This document shows, one piece after another, positions 1 to 9,450 of a stretch of 64,000 nt of DNA; position 1 is the first letter of the stretch; each line of letters opens with the position of its first letter. Source of the stretch: Pycnococcus provasolii (taxonomy: Eukaryota; Chlorophyta; Pseudoscourfieldiophyceae; Pseudoscourfieldiales). The notes under the pieces are model-generated. The model was not told the origin of the DNA. It ran no database searches and saw nothing but the letters and a program-made list of their open reading frames with translations. The position numbers were made by a program, and so were the translations under genes. The stretch lies in assembly GCA_049487715.1 (NCBI GenBank), contig CP150561.1:186001-250000 (forward strand). The letters run 5' to 3'.

Positions 1-1606
1 GCCATCCATCCATCACGCCAGAGCAGTTTACCCTGGATGGTGTGCTAGGCAGCAGCGCTGGCGTAATGGCATCCAGAGCTCGCCTAAAACCACTATCCAC
101 CTTTTGCAGCAGAACCGCTGCGCTGGTGTCTCCTCCGGCAGAAACGGAGGCGACTAGCGTGACAGCCTCGGGATCCGATGCGTGATGGAAGCGTGGCAAG
201 CCGCGCACGAGAAGTGGTCGTGTGCTTGCTGCCACCTCGTTGCGAGGGACGCCGAGCTGCCCTCGCGAATTATCGCCCATCGCGTAAACGACCCGGTGAG
301 GCACGTACATGCCGGCACTCAGTCGGCTGGGAGGACTCGCGACGAGCAGGGTATGCGCGGAACCACACGCCACCTGATGCACCCGATGAAGTCGCAAAGC
401 CTCCACCAAGCAAGGGCGATCGTCTGTCGCAGCGCCACACTGTCCGTACGTATTGCGTCCCCAAGTAAGCGCCTCGCCACGCGTCGTCACCGCGGCGGCA
501 TGATCACCACCGGCGCTGATATGGCTAACCTGGCTCCGGGGAGGCAACGGCGGCGCGCACGGCGGCAAAAGCGCGACAGGCTCGCAAACGCACCCTCGAA
601 CCCGTCGTCCAAGTCCAAGTTGGCCGTGTGTACCACGTCCCCATACGAATACAGCGCCGCTCGCATCGAGAGCGACACTGTGATGGTCTCCACATGCCAC
701 CTGCACGACGCCGGCGCCGCGCAATACGGCGACGGGGCATGGCGCGGACCTCGTCTCGTAGTCCCCGAGTCCAAGCGCACCGAAACTTCCTTGCCCGAAT
801 GAGAAGGCACCGCCCGCAGGTGAGAGAAGGAGCGTGTGGTGAGCGCCGCAGGCGACGCGAACGAAGCGAATTTTCGGCGTAGGCTGTCCCACGGGACATC
901 GCACGAGGCGCGGCCTGTGCGGGCCTGTTCCGACGTGCGCGATTCTTGCCGAGTCATCGCCGGCTGTCTGCCCCTGGTCCGCACTTCCCCACGCGACACA
1001 CAGCCCGTCAGCAGTCACCGCCGCGCCATGGCTTTCGCCAAGGCTGGCGTGCCTGACGACTGACGCGCGAAGGCTCGCCACCACACCCGGCGGCACTCGA
1101 CTCGACGTTGAGCCGCCCTCGCCGTCGACGCGGTCTCTAGCGAGCTGCATGCTTTCGTCGCATCCCCACGTGTACAGCGCACCGTCTGCACCCACGCATA
1201 GGCTTGCCATAGGCGCGAGCGCGACGTGAAGCGCGGCTGCGCCGTCGAGCGCATCGAGTTTGCGAGGCACGTCTGGCGCGTCGCCGAGTGGCCCACTTCC
1301 CGCCTGTCCTAGGTCATCTCGTCCCCACGCGTACACGGCCGTCCTGCACGCGTGGCTTGGTTCGCTGTTAGGCAGCTCTTCGTTTTCGCGCTGGTCTAGC
1401 AACAGCGCGTTTTTTCCGCCGTCACGCCCCCCCCTGTTGGCAGCCCCCGAGGAGCTGCTGCTTGCGGCTGCTGGGTTGCTCAAGCTCGCTAATAGTGACG
1501 AGGACGAGTCGTGGAAGCCTGCCGCGCCACTTGTCGTTTTTCCGTCGTTCACGTGGTCCGCTTGGTCCTTGAGCGATATTGTTTCACGCAGACGTCTTGC
1601 GGCCAT
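1..1606 (-). CDS. RCC1-repeat protein, 3' end outside window (possibly HERC-type)
   Basis: An uninterrupted reading frame starts at the ATG at 1606 and runs off the left edge without a stop (535 residues visible), so the C terminus is missing. After a low-complexity Ser/Ala/Gly-rich leader of about 90 residues come seven RCC1 blades. They are marked by WG-type motifs: VYAWGRDDLGQAG, LYTWGCDESMQLA, CVAWGSADQGQTAG, AFSFGQGSFGALGLG, VFVWGRGTHGQLGLG, ALTWGRNTYGQCG and VYAMGDNSRGQLGV. Seven blades make one beta-propeller, as in Ran-GEF RCC1 and in the RCC1-like domains of HERC and other regulators. The last propeller strand (SAGGDTSAAV) is followed by non-RCC1 sequence that starts like the linker of HERC-type proteins. 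A downstream HECT or other domain is therefore possible but unseen. The gene is divergent from the one at 2116. The fold is certain; the function is not. Confidence 0.85.
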   Translation of the reverse strand, partial: MAARRLRETISLKDQADHVNDGKTTSGAAGFHDSSSSLLASLSNPAAASSSSSGAANRGGRDGGKNALLLDQRENEELPNSEPSHACRTAVYAWGRDDLGQAGSGPLGDAPDVPRKLDALDGAAALHVALAPMASLCVGADGALYTWGCDESMQLARDRVDGEGGSTSSRVPPGVVASLRASVVRHASLGESHGAAVTADGLCVAWGSADQGQTAGDDSARIAHVGTGPHRPRLVRCPVGQPTPKIRFVRVACGAHHTLLLSPAGGAFSFGQGSFGALGLGDYETRSAPCPVAVLRGAGVVQVACGDHHSVALDASGAVFVWGRGTHGQLGLGRRVRGCVCEPVALLPPCAPPLPPRSQVSHISAGGDHAAAVTTRGEALTWGRNTYGQCGAATDDRPCLVEALRLHRVHQVACGSAHTLLVASPPSRLSAGMYVPHRVVYAMGDNSRGQLGVPRNEVAASTRPLLVRGLPRFHHASDPEAVTLVASVSAGGDTSAAVLLQKVDSGFRRALDAITPALLPSTPSRVNCSGVMDGW

Positions 1607-2115
1607 GGCGCAGCTCCGAAAGCCGTCGACGACCTGCGGGTGACTTCTCGTCTCCTCGCCTCGTTTGTTCTGGGTGAACCCCGGGGGGAAAGAAAGAGAG
1701 AAGAGAGAAGAAGAAGAGAGGAGTGGGACGAAACGTCTGGTCCGTCGGACAACGCGTCGTAGTAGTCCTAATTTCACTGTGATCACCTATTATTACCTCA
1801 TCACATTAGGGGGTAGGCGAGCAGAGCAGAGCAGAGCAGAGCAGAGCAGCCCTTCCCTTCTCCTGTCGTCGAGATCAGCCGTGATCGGTCGACGCATCTG
1901 GGCGATCACGACCAGACGACCTCTCGAGCACGTCGATGATCCGTGTGCAATCCATCAATCAGGCTGTGAGGGCGATCACTGATCACATCAATGATCAATC
2001 CCTCGCTTTCTCATCGGAGGCAGGGGAGGGGAAAGAGCCTTGCGGGAAATTCGCCTCTGATAATTCCTTGTTTTTCGGGGTTTGGCTTGCTCACTCTGCG
2101 CGCTCCATAATAACT
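1607..2115. promoter_or_regulatory. Divergent spacer between RCC1-repeat gene and membrane protein gene
   Basis: This 0.5 kb head-to-head spacer holds a purine-rich tract (about 1685-1730), a GCAGA pentamer array (about 1819-1850) and an unusual density of GATCA/TGATC palindromes between about 1780 and 2000. No coding signal was seen. It should contain both promoters. Confidence 0.4.
1819..1850. repeat. GCAGA pentamer microsatellite
   Basis: About five to six head-to-tail copies of the 5-mer GCAGA lie in the divergent spacer. It is a simple tandem repeat with no coding role. Confidence 0.85.
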
Positions 2116-2841
2116 ATGCTGCCTGCGATGTCTGGTCGGTGCAGGAGCGACGACTACGGAGCACGGCGGCGCACGCTCAACGCACGACCCGCGACCAAAC
2201 ACGCACGGCGCCTGCGATGCAGTGCGTCTTCAACGGACTCGCCCAAACCACCCTCTCGCGACGAAGAGAACCGACTGGGGATAAGTGACGTGCTTGGTGT
2301 CGTACAGCTCGGCGCTTTAACAGCAGCGGGCGTCTCTACGGTACAGGCTCGTGTCGCTATGCAGCAAGCTACCACGCCTCCTTCTCACGAACTTATCGCG
2401 ACGAACAACGCAATACTCGCGATGTGTGGGGCGGCGGCCGTCGCAACCGTACGGGGGGCTCTTCGACATCGTGACGCCGACGAGCCCGAGTACACTCGCG
2501 GAACAGCACGCGACGGAAATAAGCACACGAAGCTCGCCGAGAGGGCACTCAACACAGCGACGCGCGTCGGCACGCGACTAAGACTGCACCGTCGAGGCGC
2601 GCGCGCAGAGGCGGCAGCTATGCGCGCGGAGATCAACAGCCTCGCGCTGAGAAATCAGGCGGCGGAGGACGCGCTTCGACGCCTCGCGGAAGAGGCGAGG
2701 GCGTCGCAGCGAACCATGGACGAAATCAGCAAGGCTCAGACACGTATGGTCGAGCTGGTTGCATCCAACGCACCAAAAACGGCTCGTGCGCAACGCCTCG
2801 AGACGAAAGTCATCCCCGCCACAGAGGATGAGAGCCCCTAG
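2116..2841 (+). CDS. Putative organelle-targeted membrane protein with C-terminal coiled coil
   Basis: The gene encodes 241 residues from the ATG at 2116 (the same frame is open further upstream; ATG 2131 is an alternative). The first 45 residues are rich in Arg, Ser, Thr and Ala with almost no acidic residues until RDEEN. They contain LRCSASS, which resembles a chloroplast transit peptide. Two hydrophobic segments follow (GISDVLGVVQLGALTAAGVS and IATNNAILAMCGAAAVATV), then a basic loop and a C-terminal amphipathic, Ala/Arg/Glu-rich helix that should form a coiled coil. I do not recognise the family. A thylakoid or envelope protein is an inference from the leader alone. The stop is followed by two perfect copies of a 23-bp unit. 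Confidence 0.6.
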   Translation: MLPAMSGRCRSDDYGARRRTLNARPATKHARRLRCSASSTDSPKPPSRDEENRLGISDVLGVVQLGALTAAGVSTVQARVAMQQATTPPSHELIATNNAILAMCGAAAVATVRGALRHRDADEPEYTRGTARDGNKHTKLAERALNTATRVGTRLRLHRRGARAEAAAMRAEINSLALRNQAAEDALRRLAEEARASQRTMDEISKAQTRMVELVASNAPKTARAQRLETKVIPATEDESP

Positions 2842-2848
2842 AACGCTC

Positions 2849-2894
2849 TACACGCTGCGGTGTTTTTGTAGTACACGCTGCGGTGTTTTTGTAG
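2849..2894 (+). repeat. Perfect 23-bp tandem duplication in 3' UTR
   Basis: Two identical 23-bp units (2849-2871 and 2872-2894) abut directly. Each begins TACACGCTGCGG and ends TTTTTGTAG. They start eight bases after the stop codon of the 2116-2841 gene. Confidence 0.95.
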
Positions 2895-2991
2895 ACCTAT
2901 TGTTTCAATTCACTACTTTTGCAGTTCGACTCCTTTGTGATACGTCTTCGGTTCTTGCAACAAAGTTTTGATTTCAAGGATACACAACGTC

Positions 2992-3380
2992 TTACTCAGG
3001 CTGGTCCGCCGCCGCAAGCACCTCTTGCATTCGCTTCTCCATCTCCTCCAGGCGTTCGAGTGTGACGCTCTTCAGTGGCATAATCTTCGTTCAGTGAGTG
3101 CGTGTGTGTGTATTGTTACGTTAGAACAAAAAGCTTTTGTAAGAGGTGATAGAACGCCAGCACGTCTCACTCAACGCACCTTCGGCTTGCATAGCACTTC
3201 TGACAAGTTGCCCTTCTCGCTGTACACGAGGCCAGCCTTGGGCAGAATCTCGTGCAAGCTCTGGTTTTGCTGGTCACCTTCCTCCTATATACGAACGTAC
3301 ATGTGTGTGTTGTGTGTGTGTGTGTTGTGAGCTCCCGAAGTGCGGCGTTAAGGAGGGAACGGGACGCCGAGACGTACCAT
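2992..3380 (-). CDS. BBIP1: BBSome-interacting protein 1 (BBIP1/BBIP10) homologue, three exons
   Basis: Exon 1 contributes only the ATG (3378-3380) and is followed directly by a GTACGT donor. Exon 2 is 3180-3284 and exon 3 is 2992-3084, ending in TAA. Introns 3285-3377 and 3085-3179 are GT-AG and keep phase 0. The product is 66 residues. It carries the BBIP1 signature in order: LHEILPKAGLVYSE, then SEVLCKPK, then IMPLKSVTLERLEEME. In animals BBIP1 has the equivalent VLPK..., VLCKPK and PLKSLTLEKLE blocks. BBIP1 is the smallest BBSome subunit, needed for assembly of the complex that moves membrane proteins in cilia. Length and both conserved blocks match the family. The exon junction falls exactly between CKPK and IMPLKS. 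The gene sits head-to-tail behind RBBP4 with a 165-bp gap. Confidence 0.9.
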
Positions 3381-3520
3381 GGCGGGGAATTGTGTGGGAC
3401 AGGCGAGGAACCGCGGCTCAAAATTCAAGCTACATAGACGAAGAAAAAAAGGGGGGTGGTTCGGACAATAATCGGGGTTATGTTGGGGGACCCGGATCTT
3501 GGGTGGAAAAAGCAAAGGAG

Positions 3521-3525
3521 TTACA
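3521..3525 (-). terminator. TGTAA poly(A) signal of RBBP4/MSI1
   Basis: TGTAA on the minus strand lies 20 nt after the TAG stop. This matches the chlorophyte-type poly(A) signal. Confidence 0.55.
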
Positions 3526-3545
3526 AAGTGTGCTGTTAGAATCGC

Positions 3546-5287
<1,742 letters not shown>

Positions 5288-5635
5288 ATGGCGTCGCTTC
5301 CCGAAACAGAAGCGCGGCGTGTCGTCGACGTCCTACGTCGGAGACGAAACGAACTGCAAGTACAGGCACTGCAGGCACACAACGCCGTCCTGTCCGCCGA
5401 AACAGCGTTCGTCCAGGACTTCTGCACAGGAACGGCAGCTTCGCAGGCTTTCGCGCCATTTGCAACCACGCCAAAGATGTTCTCATCCGCGTCGCCGCAC
5501 GCCACTCTGCCGCCGCCGCCACCAGCTGCTCAGAGGAAAGAAACGCCCGTGCTAGCACCGTCACCGGGGACGGCGATACCGCCGCCACCACCGCCAGGTG
5601 TCGCGTTGCCACCCGCACCTAACGTAGGCACCTGA
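5288..5635 (+). CDS. Small coiled-coil, proline-rich protein (unknown; faint Eaf6 resemblance)
   Basis: The gene encodes 115 residues from the ATG at 5288. Residues 5-45 form a basic amphipathic helix (RRVVDVLRRRRNELQVQALQ...ETAFVQDF). The rest is Pro/Ala/Ser-rich with two polyproline runs. The spacing of the helix followed by a short hydrophobic tail faintly recalls Eaf6/MEAF6, a small NuA4/HBO1 subunit, and the head-to-head partner is the histone chaperone RBBP4. The similarity is too weak to name it. A TGTAA lies 78 nt after the stop. Confidence 0.6.
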   Translation: MASLPETEARRVVDVLRRRRNELQVQALQAHNAVLSAETAFVQDFCTGTAASQAFAPFATTPKMFSSASPHATLPPPPPAAQRKETPVLAPSPGTAIPPPPPPGVALPPAPNVGT

Positions 5636-5713
5636 CGTGGCGCTCGAAACGAAACTGACTTGTGAGAAAACAAACGAAACAAATTGCCGTTTGAAGTAAT
5701 ATATATAGTCTTA

Positions 5714-5718
5714 TGTAA
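5714..5718 (+). terminator. TGTAA poly(A) signal of the 5288 gene
   Basis: TGTAA is 78 nt after the stop codon, in an AT-rich stretch ending AATAAAAAG. Confidence 0.45.
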
Positions 5719-5769
5719 TAAAAAGGAACGTGAAAAAAGACCAAAGAGATCTTTGTGGGGTGATTCGTA

Positions 5770-5774
5770 TTACA
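5770..5774 (-). terminator. TGTAA poly(A) signal of YKT6
   Basis: TGTAA on the minus strand lies 24 nt after the YKT6 stop. Confidence 0.55.
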
Positions 5775-5798
5775 AAAGGAGGAGACACTAACTACTCC

Positions 5799-6398
5799 TT
5801 ACATAAAGCCGCAGCAGGCGTTCTGCTTGCGCGCCTGTTTGTAGAACATCTGAGATGCCATGGACAGGTCGCTCGACTTCTCCACCAGGCTGTCAAGCTT
5901 CTCGCCGCGCTGCAGAACGCTGTCAATGGTGTTGTGCAGAATCACCTTCGTCTCGTCGAGTTCGCGCTGGATCGCGAGCAGCTTGTCCGCCTGTGCCGGA
6001 TCTTGGTACTTTTCGATAGCCTCCTGGCAGACGGCGTCGCCGTCTGTGCTGTCAGCGCTAACTCCCGTCCACGCGTCGCCCATTTTCCCCACGTAGTCGT
6101 CGAGCACCTTGTTTACGATGCAGAAGGCGCTGCGCGCGGGATACTCCTTGTCGCAGAAGATGATCGCAACGACGCCGTTTTTGTTATATACGTGTCCCAT
6201 GTACTCCTCGTGCGCGACGGACTGGCGCACGCCGTTCGCCGTTCGTTTGCAGATGGTCCTGCTTACGAACACGAGCATTTCCTTGACAGTTCCCCTTTGG
6301 AAGAATCCGAAACTTGAGAGTTCTACGGCGTTTCCCAGCAGGAAGGGGTCTGTGTTCTCGCCGTTGTGCTTGAGCAAAGTCACTGAGGTGACCTTCAT
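5799..6398 (-). CDS. YKT6: Synaptobrevin/v-SNARE YKT6
   Basis: The gene encodes 199 residues, the usual YKT6 length. An N-terminal longin domain (residues 1-130; SFGFFQRGTVKEMLVFVSRT is characteristic) precedes the R-SNARE heptad region (DETKVILHNTIDSVLQRGEK). The zero-layer arginine is in VLQRGEKLDSLV. The protein has no transmembrane segment and ends CCGFM. The last four residues form a CaaX prenylation box and the preceding cysteine is the palmitoylation site of the family. YKT6 is the lipid-anchored R-SNARE of ER-Golgi, intra-Golgi and endosome/autophagosome fusion. Divergent from the 6709 gene. Confidence 0.97.
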   Translation of the reverse strand: MKVTSVTLLKHNGENTDPFLLGNAVELSSFGFFQRGTVKEMLVFVSRTICKRTANGVRQSVAHEEYMGHVYNKNGVVAIIFCDKEYPARSAFCIVNKVLDDYVGKMGDAWTGVSADSTDGDAVCQEAIEKYQDPAQADKLLAIQRELDETKVILHNTIDSVLQRGEKLDSLVEKSSDLSMASQMFYKQARKQNACCGFM

Positions 6399-6708
6399 GG
6401 CGGAGTGGTTGAGTGAGACGAGCCGGGAAGTCTCTGTGGAAAGTCGAGTGCCGCGGCGATCGGGCGAGGGGAAGATGCGCCCCCGGGGAGAGAGAGAAGA
6501 GAAGGAAGGACCTCCCCGGTCCCGCGAACGACGAACGAAACAGCGACGACCTCGACGACAAGGGACAAGGTGGTCGGGGTTCGACTTCTCGTTCGGGTTC
6601 GCGCGAGAATCAACTGGGGCCTGGGGGGTTCAGATTTCTGCTTTCTGCTTTCGTTTCGGGGTTCGTCCGAGACCACTCGTGCATGTCTGTCTGCGCACGG
6701 GTTTCAAC
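6399..6708. promoter_or_regulatory. Bidirectional promoter of YKT6 and the 6709 gene
   Basis: This 310-bp head-to-head spacer has a purine-rich block near 6460-6510. No TATA box or other clear element was recognised. Confidence 0.35.
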
Positions 6709-7263
6709 ATGACGCCGGCTCTGCGTCTGCTCACTGTGGTGGTGGTGTCGGCGTGCCTCCTCGCGCCTTCTCTTGGGCTTGGCGCAGATGACGCAAACTC
6801 CGTCGCACTTGAGCCCGGTGCGCCTTCCAAGCACGTCTCAGCCAGCATCGCAAGCAATATACCAGTCAACATCAACGCGCGCCTGAACCACTTAACAGTT
6901 GGCACGACGTATGAAGTCAGAGTCAGCCACACGTCGGAAATTCCTGTGCGCGTAAGCGTCGACGTCAAGCAAACCGCAACGGTGCAATACGTAAAAAAGG
7001 TCGAACTGAGAAGAAGAGCAAGGACGATGCTCGACTTGGATAAGGCGGTCTTCGTCGCGCGTGGGAGAGAGGCTGACGCGCTAATACAAGTCACGTTCGC
7101 GGGAAGAACTGCGCCTGGGATCTCTGTGCCAACACACGTACCACTCGTGCTTAAACTCGAGGCGTGTCCGCTGGGACTTCCCATGTTCGCTTGGCGTGCA
7201 GCACCAGCCTTTGTCGTGCTTGTCATGGTCGCGTGGCGCGCTGCCACGCTCTTGTCCGAATAG
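6709..7263 (+). CDS. Type I single-pass secretory-pathway membrane protein, unknown function
   Basis: The gene encodes 184 residues. A signal peptide (hydrophobic core LLTVVVVSACLLAPSLGLGA) is followed by a 130-residue lumenal region and a C-terminal transmembrane helix near FVVLVMVAWRAATLL with a tail of only three residues. The lumenal part has a beta-rich pattern (IPVNINARLNHLTVGTTYEV, then SEIPVRVSV, then LRRRARTMLDLDKAVF). It recalls, from memory only, small conserved ER membrane proteins of plants with unknown function. Its 3' end faces the 7318 gene with 54 bp between stops. TGTAA lies 22 nt after the stop. Confidence 0.65.
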   Translation: MTPALRLLTVVVVSACLLAPSLGLGADDANSVALEPGAPSKHVSASIASNIPVNINARLNHLTVGTTYEVRVSHTSEIPVRVSVDVKQTATVQYVKKVELRRRARTMLDLDKAVFVARGREADALIQVTFAGRTAPGISVPTHVPLVLKLEACPLGLPMFAWRAAPAFVVLVMVAWRAATLLSE

Positions 7264-7284
7264 AACAGAGAAATACTGTACACT

Positions 7285-7289
7285 TGTAA
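7285..7289 (+). terminator. TGTAA poly(A) signal of the 6709 gene
   Basis: TGTAA lies 22 nt after the stop, inside the 54-bp convergent spacer. Confidence 0.55.
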
Positions 7290-7317
7290 CATACATACAA
7301 CACCAACAAAACGATTT

Positions 7318-7947
7318 TCAACGAGCAGCTTTGATCTCACACAGCCTGTAGTCGGCAATTTTCTGCTGCAACTCACGAGGCACGGAGCCACCGCACCTCA
7401 GAATGGCGATGAGCACCTCCTTTTCGTCGTCGACGTCGTCGTCGAGAGCTAGGAGCTTGGCGGCACCCGCGACATCCTGGTGACGTTTCAAGTCGTCGTC
7501 AAGCGCAGCGTCCATAGATTGTAACAGCTCCAACGTGCGATGAGCTGTCGCAGTCTCAAAGAGCGGCTGAGAAGCACGTGAGTCAGGTGAAAGCGACGCG
7601 ACGCAAGCTTCCACTTCTAAGACACAAGCTCCGAACGTACGACGTGCTTCGCACGCTATCATTCGGCCAACCGCGTCGCAAGCACTTGCAGCCGAATGCG
7701 CCAGCGATTCCTCGAATGTCTTGCGCACCTCGGCAACGCAACCTTCGGCGTCGTCCGTGCCCACGAACACCTTGCGTGTGTCCGCCGACGCGGCAATCCT
7801 GAGCTTCGCGTGCGCGTCGAACGCCTCGCGTACGTTGGACTCAACGTCTTGTGCTTGCTCCTTCCTCTTCTTTGCCGCTTCGTCGAAGGCGAGAAACGCA
7901 CGGCGCACACTCTTACGTGCGGGTAGAAGCGGCGGCGGCGTTGCCAT
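7318..7947 (-). CDS. Unknown helical protein
   Basis: The gene encodes 209 residues starting MATPPPLLPARK. The sequence is Ala/Glu/Asp/Arg-rich, predicted helical and without signal peptide or transmembrane segment. An acidic patch (LALDDDVDDEKE) lies near the C terminus. No family was recognised. The frame is clean and fills the interval between a convergent neighbour and a telomere-like island in its promoter, which supports a real gene. Confidence 0.55.
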   Translation of the reverse strand: MATPPPLLPARKSVRRAFLAFDEAAKKRKEQAQDVESNVREAFDAHAKLRIAASADTRKVFVGTDDAEGCVAEVRKTFEESLAHSAASACDAVGRMIACEARRTFGACVLEVEACVASLSPDSRASQPLFETATAHRTLELLQSMDAALDDDLKRHQDVAGAAKLLALDDDVDDEKEVLIAILRCGGSVPRELQQKIADYRLCEIKAAR

Positions 7948-8022
7948 CCCTCGTCACGCGAGGCCGTACATCCAAAGGGAAGGGATGACCCTCTCCAGTA
8001 GTGCTGGGAAATCGGAGGACTA

Positions 8023-8050
8023 GCCCTAACCCTAACCCTAACCCTAACCT
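8023..8050. repeat. Telomere-like island, four CCCTAA units
   Basis: Four perfect head-to-tail CCCTAA units lie about 75 bp upstream of the ATG of the minus-strand 7318-7947 gene, in a 303-bp spacer. Confidence 0.95.
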
Positions 8051-8217
8051 TTTCTTCCCGCCCAGGTGGTCCACATGGTACACACCCTTCAAGGACGTAC
8101 GGTAGGGTAACGTTTCGAAGCTGACCTCAGAGTTCAGCCGTTCCAGTCACGCAAGCACGGCGCGGAATGTCGACAACCGCTCGCGGAGTGAATCGAAAAC
8201 CTTCTTGACTTTTGAGT

Positions 8218-8222
8218 TTACA
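8218..8222 (-). terminator. TGTAA poly(A) signal of the 8251 gene
   Basis: TGTAA on the minus strand lies 28 nt after the stop. Confidence 0.55.
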
Positions 8223-8250
8223 TACAAAACATAGACTATCTGTTTAAGAT

Positions 8251-9153
8251 CTAGCGCCCAAACACACCGCCCGCGTTGTTCACCAGGCCCCCTGCGCCAT
8301 CGGTAGCTGAGCCAACCGCCCCACTCGCGCCGCCAACAGCCGCGCCTGCAACGCCAGCACCCTTCGCCGAACCTTCTTGGTACAGGCCAGTGAGACTGTA
8401 CTGCCCGAGCTTTTGCACCTGCAGCGCGCTCGTGAGAGGTGCGCCGTGCACGTCGGTGCCGGAGAACGCGACGTATATCGCGAGGCGACAGCGCCCGGCG
8501 TGCTTGTTGTTCAGGTCAAGCGGCTCCTTCTCGACACCCAGAGTGCAGCTGTCGCCTTCACACGTGCATTCCTTCTCAGAGTCCGCGCACGACCGTCCGA
8601 CGCGAGCGTCCGAGTCCTCCGACGTGTGCTCCACGCAGTACCCTGCTCCGTTGCCCCCGCACGCGCCGCACCCTATGTCGTGCCACTGCGCGAACTTCAG
8701 AGCCCCCTTCTCCAGCCTCGCGATGAGCACGAGTGCCGTCACGCGCCCGACTTTCGGGTCGTGCACGGTTCGCGCCTCGCTTCGGACGAGACTTTGTCGC
8801 GCGTTAGCACCCTGAAATGCAGCCATCGTGACGCCTTGCCCTTGCCCGGCCGCCTCGCGCATGCGCGTTTCGTCCTCCCTTCCGAGTCGTAGCACAGTGA
8901 GTCTGTCCGTTTCCACGCGAAAGTACGCGACCGAGGCGCCTGTGAGCGCACTTCCGTCCTCGGGTCGGCACGGGTGCTTTTCGCGCCACTGGCTTGCGTT
9001 CGCCTTAGGCCAGACGGCAAGTCCTATGCTGAACGCCTCACCCTTGGCCACGGCTGGTGGTGCGGCGCACGGGTCCATGTTAGCGGCGTGCGTTTTTCCA
9101 GTCCCGAGCGCGGCGGTTACGAAGAGGAAGGCGAGCAGAGGCAGCATCGCCAT
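8251..9153 (-). CDS. Secreted cysteine-rich protein resembling plant Expp1 family
   Basis: The gene encodes 300 residues. The signal peptide MAMLPLLAFLFVTAALGTGK is followed by a lumenal or secreted domain. The order of conserved features (LAVWPK, VAYFRV, VTMAAFQGANARQSL, ALVLIARLEKGALKFAQW, then a Cys cluster, then IYVAFSGTDVHG and LGQYSLTGLY) matches, from memory, plant secreted proteins annotated as Expp1. Their biochemical role is unknown. The C-terminal 50 residues are Gly/Ala-rich (GAAVGGASGAVGSATDGAGG), as in flexible or GPI-attachment-like tails, but no clear hydrophobic GPI signal follows. The start is the first ATG and gives a good signal peptide. Confidence 0.7.
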   Translation of the reverse strand: MAMLPLLAFLFVTAALGTGKTHAANMDPCAAPPAVAKGEAFSIGLAVWPKANASQWREKHPCRPEDGSALTGASVAYFRVETDRLTVLRLGREDETRMREAAGQGQGVTMAAFQGANARQSLVRSEARTVHDPKVGRVTALVLIARLEKGALKFAQWHDIGCGACGGNGAGYCVEHTSEDSDARVGRSCADSEKECTCEGDSCTLGVEKEPLDLNNKHAGRCRLAIYVAFSGTDVHGAPLTSALQVQKLGQYSLTGLYQEGSAKGAGVAGAAVGGASGAVGSATDGAGGLVNNAGGVFGR

Positions 9154-9450
9154 GGCTGTTTTTGTGAGAGTTTTTGTGAAGGAGGTGCGCGCGCTTAAAA
9201 AAAACAGCGAGTGATTTCGGGTTTAGGGAGGGCACCCAGGAGGCGAGGCATTTCCAACTGCGCATTCGGGTCCCCATCACCAGGGGGACGCCCCCTCTCG
9301 CTGGTTTGCCCCCTCCTTGAATTCGTTCTCGCCTTCTGAAGCATCGTTGCCGTGCCCTTCAACCCACACCGTGCAGAACGCGGACAACCAACCTCCTCAC
9401 CGAGATCACATCTCAGAACAAACTCCGTCCCACATAATAATACACCAGCC
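9154..9450. promoter_or_regulatory. Bidirectional promoter of the Expp1-like gene and the Arf-GEF gene
   Basis: This 297-bp head-to-head spacer has an A-rich run next to the minus-strand gene and CAACC/CACCGAG-type motifs. No element was recognised with confidence. Confidence 0.3.
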
